Part shown: piece by piece, positions 21,332 through 33,491 of the stretch
Numbering within the stretch: position 1 is the first letter of the stretch
Layout of the letters: the number at the start of each line of letters is the position of its first letter
Assembly (NCBI GenBank): GCA_022316685.1
Contig: JAKJHU010000039.1
Location: forward strand, 6,790,308-6,854,307
Reading direction: 5' to 3'
DNA length: 64,000 bases
Origin: Progne subis subis
Lineage: Eukaryota; Chordata; Aves; Passeriformes; Hirundinidae
The notes under the pieces: generated by a model
What the model was told of the DNA's origin: nothing
The model's input: the letters and a program-made list of their open reading frames with translations, nothing else
Databases searched by the model: none
Position numbers and translations under genes: made by a program

Positions 21332-24300
21332 ATGTTAGAAAGAAGGAGAAAAAGAGAGAGATTACATTCTATGCAAATATGCACCACAATACAAGAGGAA
21401 ACAAATTTATTATAGTCCATGGAGATGAAATTATTTGTCAGAATAGACTTTCTTAAAGATTCCAGAGAAGAGGATAGCTCCCAGAGAGCCCTGCCTATAG
21501 CAAATTTAAAACCTTCTGAGAAAAAAACTTTCAGGGATAGCAGTAGATAAAGAATGAACAGGTCATGTTTGTTAATGACTCAGATGTTTCCCACAAACCC
21601 ACTAACAAACACAGCAGTGACTATAAAGGGAACTCTCTCACATTTATCAAGAGGGCCAGCACTTTGTCATCCGTCTTAATGTGTTGGTCTTTTACCTACC
21701 AAGAGAGTAGCAATTTGGGCTAGAAATCAGCAGAGACAGAGTCAAACAATGATCTGAAGAGGTAGTCAAGCAAGTTTATAAGAAATATTATGATTGCATC
21801 TGATAGCAAAGATCTGTGTTCAGAACTACATACCCTTTTGTTGATTGTTTCCCCTGCTACCCCCAGTTCCAACTCAAGTCCTTCCACTCCTGTTCCTTAG
21901 ATTCATTAGAGATGTAAACACTTTGATGATCCAAGTCTCTACAAAAAGGATCTAAACCAAGATATATCATTATTGGGACAAGTAGAACTACCTATACAAC
22001 TGTTTAAACAAGATAACCAGAGGAATTTCCACATAAAACTTTTTGCAAGCATTAATTAAAAGAATATGCCACTGAACCGAGCGATAAAAATCTGGAAATC
22101 TGAAGGGTGACTAGGATCAGAACTGCATTTCTTCAGCCTAATGTAAACCATGAGAGTTTCTAAAAAACAGGCTATTCAGTTCCCACAGCCTCCTCCAACC
22201 TTTTCAATTCCACTTCTGTTCATGAAGTGAAACACCCTCACTCACCCAAGCAAGGTAAGGGCACAATCCTTATCTACCTGTCCGACAACTGTATCAAATA
22301 ATACCCTGATCTGCTGTGTCCTCAGGTTCTATCCTAAATGATGCCCCCTGGGTAGGTTTTGCACAAAATATTACTGCAGTTATGACTTAATTCAAAACCA
22401 GAATCTAGAAGAGAATCATATGTGTTTCTATTTGAAGTGGTTAGAACAAGCATGAAAAATAGAGATAGCAGTTTCAATTTCCTCCCCTGCTTAAGGATCG
22501 AACTCTAAGGGCTCACATCGACTGTTAGCATCACTCCTTTCAGAGGAGTGGGCACTGTTAATCAGCAAGGGGAACTCTGATTTCACCCTAGTCAATGACT
22601 CTTAATAGCTGGCATACAACAAAGGATACGCTAAGAAAGCAATCTACAATGTGAATGTACAACCTCCTGCTAAGAGATTATTTTTTCCCATGCATTTGGA
22701 TTGTCTTGGACTTCAAATATTCTATCTAAAAATATTAATTTCTAGGCAGGGACATCCAGCCTCTTCAGTGCCACAGGCTAGACAGCAGTATCTGGTTTTG
22801 CAGAGACCTTTCGCCAGGCCACCAAGTAGCACTCCTCTGTCGTGTAGGTCAGGTGAAACCTCACAGGCCTAATGCTTGTAATTGAACTTCTGCACTTCTT
22901 AACAGCTGTTGAACAGTATATACTGCCATTAACACTTTTTCTTCTTAGTCTCAGAGAAGAGTAGGAAGTGCTCAAAGCAGAATGGGAACTTCACACAGGC
23001 CAAATGCAGGAGAGTTCCTTGTTGGCCTGCTCTCGCATTCATCACAAATGGATCATTCCAAATGAGTTGTTGGCTCTTAAACACCCAGGACAATAAAAAC
23101 TGGATACATACACCTGAAGTTAGAATTTTCCCCTTGCACTTTAAAGTGTTGCTGAATGTTTCCTACATAATATGGAGAGTTAGTCCACATCATACTGGCC
23201 AGTGATGTACAATGACGATTATCCCTGTGGGGAACAATGACAATACATGGGAAGAAGCATCACCATTTTACATATTTTTCCAATAGCCAATTTTCTTGAG
23301 CTTGGTAAATTTGATATATTAAAATACAATACACACATCAAACCTGTGCCAGAGGTCTGCACAAATAAATAGTCATACTCTTTTGTCATTAATAAACAAC
23401 ACGAGAACTCCAGGAGCTCTGGTATGTGTACAAGACACACTATATTTGCTGAAGTACTTTGCATGTCATGTTATCCCTCAGCGGTTCATAGATCACATGG
23501 AAAAGAGACAGGTTTTCCGAATCATGCTATTGGAAAAGGATAAGTGATGTATTCTATATTTATACTACTAAAGGGAAATTTGCAATCATGATATGGCAAT
23601 GCTAGAAGAAAGAAGTAATATGTGTGATATATTGGTAAGCCTTGACTGTGACTGTTCCTGCAGTGTAAGAATTTCTTTATCCAAGGACAACCACTTTCAC
23701 CTTCCCATCTGTCCTGTGATTTTTTTAATGTCTGAGACAGGTGGCCTGTTGGAAACCTAAAACCCTGTGGGTACAAAATATGATTAAAATCTGATGTTAG
23801 GCTCTACGATAAAGTAGAGTTCTATGTTTAGTTGAGAATTTGTAACTAACCTGCAAAAATATGTCAAAGGTAATTTGAACTCTACATAACCAAAATCTTT
23901 TTAATTCAAGTTTAGCATATGCTATATCAAAACTTTGCTTGCAATCATTTCCCCATAGATCAAATATGTATCTTGATAAGTATACATACTGCTTTCTTTT
24001 AGAAAAAAAAAAAAAAAACTTTAAAGGAGAATTTTAATTAATGCTTCCTTCCTAAACATAGCACTGACAACAATAACATGAAAGATTAATATGTTGAACT
24101 TATTATTTAATAACTTACAAAGCACACAATTAATGCATCATAATAAATTCTAAACAATTATTAAAACAAATATCTGAAAATGTCTGAAGGCATTTCAAGA
24201 ATTCAAAGGCTGCTGGATATGTAATCTTGCCTCTTTTTGGAGAAGAGGTTGTGATTTAAATGGGTTTTTCTTATATTCAATTATACCCCAGAAAAATATA

Positions 24301-24593
24301 AATTTACAAAGCAAGAAGCTTAATTGAAATCTATTTAGAGGAAATTCAGAATCTATGCAGAGTTTAAAACTTTGGCATAGAATATTAAATGCTGATTTCT
24401 GCCAATAATTAAAATTTAAAATGTTAAATGATTTATCTTGTTCTGAATAATTAAGAGGATTTTTAAAAGGCTACCAAGAAAATGCAGTATGTGACTATAT
24501 TGTATATTACCAATCTGTATTTATCTGAAATGACTACACATGGTCTATGGTTTTCTGACTGTTTTTCATAATGATGTGGTATAAGGAGAAATT

Positions 24594-24617
24594 AAAAAAA
24601 AAAAAAAAAAAAAAAAA
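24594..24617 (+). repeat. poly(A) tract, 24 nt
   Basis: The A run is followed by GCCAAATAATTCC, which begins with the same GCCAA as the flank of the 20.4-kb A run. No AATAAA lies close upstream. Confidence 0.95.
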
Positions 24618-25256
24618 GCCAAATAATTCCAAAAGATTTAAATATATTCAGTGAAAATCAACTAAAGCTGATTTACATTCTGGTCTAATAAGTTATAAAA
24701 CACGTAAAAAAGACCCTGTGAGACAAATGTGATAGATGACTTTCTAGCAATATCAAAAATGAAGACATTGAATCTTAAGCATGAAATATCATTCCTGTAT
24801 AGTCTTAGTTAAACCTACACACTAGCAATAGAGTCTGATGTCCAGATGATTCTCAGGCTAATGACATTTACTGGTTGTACAGCTGTGTACTCCTCTGACT
24901 TCTGTGAGCTATTTCTGATATACATGGGTGCAAATATCAAATGCAACAAGGCATTACCACAGATGTGGGAAAATATTTAGGCTCTGGACTCAAGAGCTAA
25001 GGCCTGTATTTCTGTGTGACTATTTGCTTTATTTTCTAATCATTTTTTGGATTAAATCCTCAAAAAGAGTACTCTGGAAATTCATTAATTGTTTGCAAAG
25101 TGTTTTAGGTGCTAAGTGCTCTGGAGGTGGTTTGGTTTGTTTAAACACTGATAGTAGTTTCACTGGTCTCAGCAATGGAAAAGCTAAGAGGATTGTCCCA
25201 CCTTCTCCCAGCACCTACTTGCACAACCTGCAAAATGCATTCTGTGTTTTCTGAGT

Positions 25257-25288
25257 TGTGACAATCACATAGGGCTGTGACAATCACA
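25257..25288. repeat. direct repeat of a palindromic 13-mer
   Basis: TGTGACAATCACA occurs at 25257-25269 and again at 25276-25288, a 19-base period. Each copy is itself an inverted repeat, TGTGA-CAA-TCACA. The arrangement looks like paired binding sites for a dimeric factor, but it may be a small local duplication. The function is unknown. Confidence 0.85.
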
Positions 25289-26539
25289 CACGGGCAGCTA
25301 AAAGACTTTTTATTTGTTCATGATGTCTAACTTCATTACATTACCCTTTAAATTTAATATTTGTACCATTCCCTACTTTTCCTTACCACATAATTTACCT
25401 GTAGTTTCTTACGTGCTGATTTTTGAACCACAGATCACTTCAGATGTTGGAACTCATTCCTTGAGCAACACGTGCAAGATCATGCAATTCCTTTTTAAAT
25501 GATAATACATATATCCTAAACTATTCCCCAAACCCCACGTGCCCCATTTCTGCTCTTAAATTAACATATCATAGCCCTGCTTTTGTACCATATGGCTAAA
25601 ATAACACACTTCAGGCCCTTATACAGGCAAAGGATGCAGTGAAAGGGCAGAATTCCTAAATGGCAAAACTAGCTCATTTTCTCCTAGAAGCTGAAAAGGT
25701 TAGAAGGAATGTCTGGCTTAAGTGAACCTAAGAGGGAAATAGTTCCAGGAAAAGATGAAGGAGCTCTCTAACCTAAGATACAACTCAGATTCAGAAAATA
25801 TTAAGAGTCCTTTTTACTCTCTGCTGTTTATTACTGTTGGTATCACTATCCTCCAAGAACCAAAAGCAAATGCAACATCAATTCCTTGCACGGAAACACT
25901 ATTTCCTAATCCTGAAAAAGATACCAATTTTTCATTTAGACATCTAGAATCATGGACAAGTACAATAAGCAGTCAGATGACTGGAAAGAGGTGATACAGA
26001 GAAGATACAGCTGATGACTAGCAAATAATCATTCCCTTCAAAGACATTCCAGAACATCCCCATATGAGACCTTTTCACATAAATAATTTTAAACCATCCC
26101 CAAACCCTTGAAAATTAGAGAAATGAACATATCACTGGGAGGAATAAACAGAGAATAGGCATAAACTGTCATATACTCAAACTCATATCCAGCAACAAAT
26201 AATCATCTTGAGACTACTTGAAAAGTAAGTCTTTCCAGATTTGCAGTGGTACATGGGGTAGGTTCTGGGAAAGATAGAGCACCTGCAGTTGCCTTCATCT
26301 GCAATATACAGCATAACTTGAAGCGAGGGCTGCAGGTGTTCAATTCCATGTGGTATTAGTCTCTGAGCATAGAGTAAGCACTAAAAAAGGCAAGAAAAAA
26401 TATAAAGGGATCAAAATGTTTGGGACTTTATATTGCTATTCACAATTCACTTTGTTACAGGAAATGTAAGACTGGGAATATATTTTTTATTCACAGACCA
26501 AAACCAAACAAGCATATTTAAGTCACCATATTACATAAC

Positions 26540-26561
26540 TTTTTTTTTTTTTTTTTTTTTT
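26540..26561 (-). repeat. poly(T) tract, 22 nt
   Basis: An uninterrupted T run (poly(A) on the minus strand). On the minus strand the preceding bases are GTGTGGTGGTTT, without AATAAA nearby. Confidence 0.95.
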
Positions 26562-29500
26562 AAACCACCACACAACTGAAGTTTAAAGGAATTAAAGAAT
26601 AACTTCTAAAGTTTCAAAGGCCACTATACCTTCTTGCCAAGCTCAGCAAAGGGAGTCCTATTAAGGGCCCCCTTCTTTCTCACAAGTATAATGCACTCAG
26701 GATATAAAGAGGACAGAAAGAAATCCTTTCTCTTCTGAAGCACCACACAAACTATAGTCTGCAAAAGTACTCCCTCTACCTTAGCTGAAAAACCATATTA
26801 TGCTGTAAGGTCCACATCACACCACATCTACATAAGAATCATGACTATATCTTACTGGCAACCTACGAAGCAAATGTTTTTGCCTGTATTACTTTCACCT
26901 CTTAAAAGGAAAAAAAAAAAAGTAAAAAACAAAGTTTCAGCTTTACTTTCTATTCATAAAAAGTTTACAAAATATTATGGATATTTTATATTTAAAGTAG
27001 ACTATACATTAGAACATATAATTATCAGATAGTGTACCAATGGACTGGGCTTAGATGCATGCAGTTGTGATTAGAGATATGAGAAAAGCACCACTTATCT
27101 ACTACTTTCTGTAAGAAGGAAAGATTTTGCAGACCATTTATAAAACAGGAACACTTCTCAGCTATTGTTGACATACCACAAGTGATGATATGAAGGCAAA
27201 GGCCTCAGGAGTATGTAACATCAGCCAATGAAAGCAACTGTTAGCATTACATGAAGCATTTTATGATCTGTTAAAAAAAAAAAAATCTAAATATTTTTAA
27301 CCATCTGATTCACATCCTTACTCCTAGAAATAGTGAGTTGCTGTGTGTGCCAGCAGTTATCCAACTACAGTTTCAGCAGCACGTAGTCACATCCTTCACT
27401 GCTATGGCCATACTCCAGTGACACACAAAACAGTGAGAAAACACATAAGAACTTGCTTATTTTCTTAGCATGCAGCCATCATCCTTGGCTGCTCCCCATA
27501 AACCCCAGAGCATGGCAGCATTAAATATCCAGAGATCGCTCACTTGCTGAGTGGGTTTACAGCAGGTCACTTCTGGAATTTCAGGCTGCGTTTGGCCTTA
27601 GCCAACAGCTTTTTCTATTTCCTTCTTCAGCTTAAAAGCAGCTGCTTCTAACAGCTTTTAAGGTGTCTTGCTCTCTCTTTAGTACTTTTTGTCTTGTGCT
27701 GCGCTCAGCTTCTCTGGTCCTCCTTCTCATTCCTCTGCTCCTATAAACCAGGAAATTAAGAAGACTACGCTATCAGGAAAGAGAAACGTTTTAATTCCTG
27801 CTGAGTCCTTGGTGCCTGCAAGACTGTTCGGGTTTCCTGGATTTATGAATTATATTCAGACTCATTTTTGTAAGCCAAGTCAAAATAAGACTGAAGGCTG
27901 AAGTGAAAGTTACATCCTGAAGGACAGAGAGGACTTCAGTGACTGCCTACAGGGCAAATGACATTTATGGGAGAAGCAAAGATATTAACACCTCAAAAAG
28001 AAACATACCGGTTGAGCACAAGGCAGCCAAAACACAACAGCAAAGGAAGAAACTCTTCCCCTGAAAGAAGCGTCCCGGCAACCATCCATCCAACCGTAGG
28101 GTGGTCCAAGAGTTCAGATGATGGTCAGAGCTGCTTTAGACAATGTCCGCTACTGTTCTTGCTCTGGCAGCAATTTGTGGAGCAAAATATTGCCAAAAAC
28201 ACAACTGAGCACTTTCCAAGCTTCCTTTCTTTTTACTGCTGCCCAGATCACGTATTACCAAAAAGCATGTACTGTTCCTCGTTGCTGCCTACATGTGTGT
28301 AAGCCATTTGCTCACGTTTAAGCAAAGTATTAGCATCTAAAAACTTAACTGCTTTCCTTTAATTTAAATAGGCACTTGAGCTCTGATAGGCCTCATTTAT
28401 TTGATTGCTGTCCAATGATACCACAGTGAATGAAAACCATGAAGTATGTGGTTAAAGAAAAAATAAAGGCATGAAGATTTGTGAAGATATTTTATCCAAG
28501 ACATTATATGGGCTATTATTCAGGTTGTTTTGTTCAGCCGGTTTTTAAACTGCACGGTAAATATATTATATTTCTGAAAATGTACCACATGGCTTGGGAA
28601 ATAAAGGGGAAGGAGTAGAGCAATGGAAAGCCTGTAGGGAAATTTCTGGATTGAAGTTTTTGACACATAAAGCACTTTACAAACAATTATGTGTGTAAGG
28701 GTAGTAAAGCTAAAGAAATCCACCACAAAAAGTCATTGTTTCAGAAGAGATGATGAAACCTTGCAAACAAGCTGCAAAAGGTCAGTTCTCCAACATCTCT
28801 CATACAACAGGACTGACAGTAAGATCAACCTCTTTCTTCACAACCGTTCCTTTAAAATATCAGAATGCTTGTTTTCATTATGGCTGAACTTTGAACAGTC
28901 CAACAACAAAAGAGTCAGCATCATCCTCTTTTTGCTTAAAAAACCTTGAAATACTAATTGGATTCCCCAAAAGGCCACATATTGCAAAAATGAACTGAAA
29001 ACACCTTAATTTTATAGAGCTACTACACAAAGCCGCTTGTGAAATTTTAACATTTCAATTCCACCTCAAATACCTATAAATTGAAATGAATGAGTTTATA
29101 TGAACTATCCATGTTGTTTTAATTGGCATAATTTTTGCATTTATTTGGGTGACAAAAGACTACTAATACTGCCTACGTTACAATATTTTCTTTCTAATCC
29201 ACAAAGAAAAATACTATGATGGTAAAACTTTATTTTAAGTCATATTTGTACACACTAATAGTGCCTATGTATACTACAGTTAGCATTCAATTAAGTTCTT
29301 TGAAGGTAATACATTCAGCTATTTTGATGAATCACAAATATTTCCACTTAACAATATCTTATTTCCTTCTCTACTCTCTTGCCTTCCCTAGCGAAAGGAA
29401 AACTACTATTTATTTTATAAATAATTAATAATTTGTAGAAAAAAAATCTTAAGCAATCTTTGCCATCCAGCATGAAATTTGATTTGACAACAGCATATAA

Positions 29501-32365
29501 AACAACTATGGAAATTGTACATAAATATCAGCCAACCAAGTTTAACAGAAGCAGTTACATCATTGAAAATGCCTCCTCCCCCCCCATAGTCCTACACTCC
29601 TTCCTTTATTTCCTGACACAGTGGAAGAAAACATGAATTTTTCATATAAAAAAACAATATACATGTAAATATTCAAATATTATATGCTTTTTGTATTGAG
29701 AAACCCTTAATAATAATAATTTAACCCTTTTATCCTCCACATAAGCACTGCCAAAAATTGCAGATACTGCAAAAGCCTTCCTGTAGGTCTGCTTAACATG
29801 GAGCTGTCTTTGTGTCTTTGCATAAAGCTCCTCATTACTCACCTGGACACTACATAAACTTTTAAACTCTTAGCTTTGGTATAGACTGCAGCTGTACAGA
29901 ATCTGTTGCTGCTATGAAGTACATCTAAGGCTATGGATAAGCTGCTGAAACAAAAAACATTGCTGATGACAATAAACTGACCCAAATGCTCATATCCTGA
30001 CAAGGCCTAGCCTGTCGACACCAGCAGGTACTGCTGTTGTAGTTAGCTCAGCACAAATCCAAGCAGCACCTGCTGGGAGGAGGGAGAAGGACTGTCATCT
30101 CCCATCACTCCCACAAAACTGACCAGTGACCTGCTCATTTCTGTTGAGCCCCGAGTTTGTCCATTACGTCATGTGTCAAACACACAAAGAAAGTATAGAA
30201 TTCATAATGTAAATCAACTGTTAGAGTTTCTCTCCCATCTAGAGAATTTCCACTTGACTTCCACAAACGCATTCACTATAGCTTTCCTCACTAGAACCTC
30301 TAACCCCTCCACAGGCAGCAGCCTATCTCCGTACCCTACATTCTCTTCAACACAAACCGTATTTTTTTTTTTCCCATAGCTTTCTCTTCACCCTCTCACT
30401 TTTTCCTCTACTGCATCATCCTAACTCTTCCTCTACCTCAGCCTCCAATGGCTGCTTCAGCGTGTGTTTTTACAACCTGTCACATTCAGCTTATACCTAA
30501 ATCTTGCCCATTCTTTCTGTATGAGATCTCTCAGATCCAAACAGCTAAAAGTCTCATCCAGGTTGTCATAATTTTCTGTCTATATATATTACAGTCCATG
30601 TTTCTCTGTCTCCTAAGAAATATCATCTTACCCCCTTTCTATCCATTTATTATAAGGTTGTTACAAAGGTAATTTGTTTTGACAATGACACTTATCCACT
30701 TTGGAGGAGTTAAACTATTTTAATATTAAAACTTTAATTTCTAACGTTTAATTTAAACATTAAACCAAAATACTTTTTCTCCAAAGGACCATTGGCTAAA
30801 AAAATTAAATCAGTCTCTTTACATGAAAAGAAAGTAAACACAAATTTCAAGAAGCAATTAAAAATTTTTGTTCCTTCCATGCTGAGATGAAAACTAGAAT
30901 ATTTTCTGTTTTTTCTGGTGATATAACTAAACAAGGAGATAAAATACAGATATTTACCCTAGAACAGCATATGGTCTATAGCTAGCTATATTAGATCTAA
31001 TTTCAGGCCTAAGCATCAATTAGTCCTAGTTATATGAACAACATATTCATCATAGAAGTGACTTAGAAAGTCTCACTCCAGAGCTGCCAAGAGCTTGACA
31101 ATTAAAATATTTCAGTAAGGGGAAGATTGCTAAATTTGGCTCTGAGCTTTCCAAATCCAAATAAGCGACCAGTTATTAGATATTGGAGAGCACAGTAATC
31201 TTGAGGCGCTCCTCTTTGCTTTTTGTTCTAAATCTACAAATCCTTTTCTGTTAACTTCTTTGTCTTTTGACAAAAATTATTGATTTTTAAAAGTTGTTTT
31301 CCAACCAATGAAAAAAATAAGCAGCTCTGCTTAACACTACAATTACCACTTAATACTGCATAGCAACATAAAATAGATTATAGTCCCCCAATAATTTGAG
31401 TTATGGTGTATAAAATGTTACTCCGTAAAAAAGGAAAAAGACAGACAAGCAAATCCTCAGAAGAAGAGATTTAAGCAAAGAGCATGAGCTTCCTAAACTG
31501 AGAAAGGCAGCTTATTCCTTAGCTTTTGGGCATAATGGTAAAATCCTTAATCACGCAAGGTTTGTCGTTTTGTAATTGGAACTTGCACTAAGAGGGCACT
31601 GAAGAGCACAGAGACCTGGAAGCAATATATCTCAAAATTAAATCTGGAGATATATTCAGAACCTTGACCATGAAGGGGCTGACAGGTCAACTTCACAATC
31701 AATCCTTTGTTTCTGAGTAGCCAATGCATTGATGCTAGGATTAGGGAGATATTCTGTCTTCTGTTGCAAGATATACTTCTCTGGCAAAAGAATTTTGCTC
31801 AAGCTTGGTAATGAGACTACTTGGCAAGCCAGTGAGCAAAGCATTATAGTTGTCTAGCTTGGAGGAGATAAAACCCTGAGCCAGCTTCTCATAAACAGAG
31901 AAGGATAAATACAGACAAAGTATGGTTTCATCTTTCAAATGACAGTAGGAAGTCTTAATAATTTGCCCAATGTGATAGTTAAAGGACACTTCACATTCCA
32001 ACAGAAATATGGATGTTGAAGTGCTAATCCTGTGCTGCAAATAACATGTAGAAATAAAAGCTACATCAAAAACTGAGGTGGCGTTAAGCTTATAGCTAGA
32101 GCCACAGAATGAAAACCCTTCATTTTACTTGAATTTAACTCTAAAAAAATCAACATAACTTATATTTTAATATTTTTCAGGGAACTGATACAGACAATAA
32201 AACTGCAGTTTGGATTTGCTGCTTTAACTGGCAAATGAATTACCATGTCCTCAGAAGAGAAATGAAACTTGATAGCAACCCAACAAATTATCTGGCCCAA
32301 AGGCAGCATATAAATGTAAACTCCAACAAGCTGAAAATAGAGCTCCCTAAAAACATCAGACACAA

Positions 32366-32838
32366 TATCATGGAACCATGGAATGGTTTGAATTAGAAGG
32401 GACCGTAAAAGGCCATCTAGACCAATTCTTCCTGTAATGATGAGTGACTTATTCAACTAGATCAGATTGCTGAAAGACCTGTTCAGCCTGCCCTTGAATA
32501 TTTCTAGTGATGGGGCATCCACCAACTCTCTGGGCAACTTGTTCTACCACGTCACCATTCTCATTGTAAAAAACCATTCATTCTTGTATGCAATATAAAT
32601 CTTCCCCCTTTTAGTTTACCCCTTGCCCTATCCCATCTTTCTAATAAACCCCATTTAAAGCACTGAAAGGCCGCAATAAGGTCTCCTTTCCTTGTGGTGT
32701 TCCCTTCCTTGAGTCATGTTCATGGTCCTTTCTCTGGATCTGCTCCAATGGGTCATTATCTTTCCTGTGCTTAAGGCTCAAGAGCTAGATGCCATTGTCT
32801 ATGTGAGGTCTTACCAGAGTCCGAGATGGTGCCTATCA
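32366..32838 (-). mobile_element. CR1 LINE 3' fragment, minus strand
   Basis: Read on the plus strand, it begins with the reverse complement of the CR1 tail (ATCATGGAACCATGGAATGG), then GAATTAGAAGGGACC, CATCTAGACCA and GATGGGGCATCCACCA. CTCTGGGCAACTTGTTC, the CTTGCCCTATCCC block, AAGGTCTCCTTTCCTTG and GTCTTACCAGAGTCC follow. This is the antisense order of avian CR1 3' sequence. About 470 bp remain, 5'-truncated and clearly diverged. It has no coding capacity. Confidence 0.92.
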
Positions 32839-33469
32839 AAAAGCCCAGTATACTTTTTGCATTCTGAATAACATGCAAGAAATGAAAGCCTGCAGAGAGG
32901 CATTTTGGTTATGTGGACTAAATATAAGCATTTAGTTAAAACATTTGTCTATATACCTGTAAGTTTTACTCAGATTTGCGCAACGTATACTGTTTGAAAG
33001 TTGAAAATGCCTTAAGTAAACTCAGAAGGACAAGCTGACAGTATTGGAAGACATACTAAAAAAATTCAATGAATACTGAAATAAGAAATGAATTTCAATC
33101 AAGTCAAGATTCCTCTCTCCTTTGTCCCAGGATTTAGGTCTGCCTTCAGGATGGTACCTCCTCAAGGTGTAAATTAAGCTGGGTATTTAAGTATTCAATA
33201 TAATACTGCGCGTTGATCTGACTGAAATCACTGAGTGTGAGCACATATACAGTCTAAAATTTGTATCCAGATGTCAGTAAGTCAGTTCTTATAACATCAC
33301 AATGAAAATATTTGCTGATGAGAAATCCTGAGCAATTACCAGGACATCAAGGTCAAAGGAAAGCTGCTTTAGCCATGCCATACTCTTAAAGGTAACATAA
33401 CACAGTCCTTAGCCAGAATCTGCACTTGGGTGACAGTGCTACATTTTTACAGATAAAAAGCCCAGATTT

Positions 33470-33491
33470 AAAAAAAAAAAAAAAAAAAAAA
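33470..33491 (+). repeat. poly(A) tract, 22 nt
   Basis: An uninterrupted A run after GCCCAGATTT. GATAAA lies about 20 bases upstream, a weak variant of a polyadenylation hexamer. No target duplication is seen. Confidence 0.95.

Larger units (their letters stand above)
20938..32365. other. long unique region without recognised transposons
   Basis: Over more than 11 kb I find no CR1, LTR or gene. It contains a G9-C-G7 run (21315-21331), an A17 run (about 24002-24018), an A24 run (24594-24617), a T22 run (26540-26561), a C8 run (29578-29585) and a duplicated palindrome (25257-25288). Open frames reach 114 codons (27958-28302) but carry no motif. The less AT-rich part at 27.5-28.3 kb is the only compositional departure. 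A few polypyrimidine-AG stretches are not paired with convincing coding sequence. Confidence 0.5.

Noticed and set aside
22490..22600. GGATCGAACTCT, whose complement resembles a tRNA B box, with a small hairpin nearby
   Set aside because: No A box or cloverleaf could be placed at the right distance on the minus strand.
30034..30062. TTAGCTCAGCACA string resembling a tRNA A box
   Set aside because: It lacks the closing GG of the A box, a pairing D stem and any T arm.
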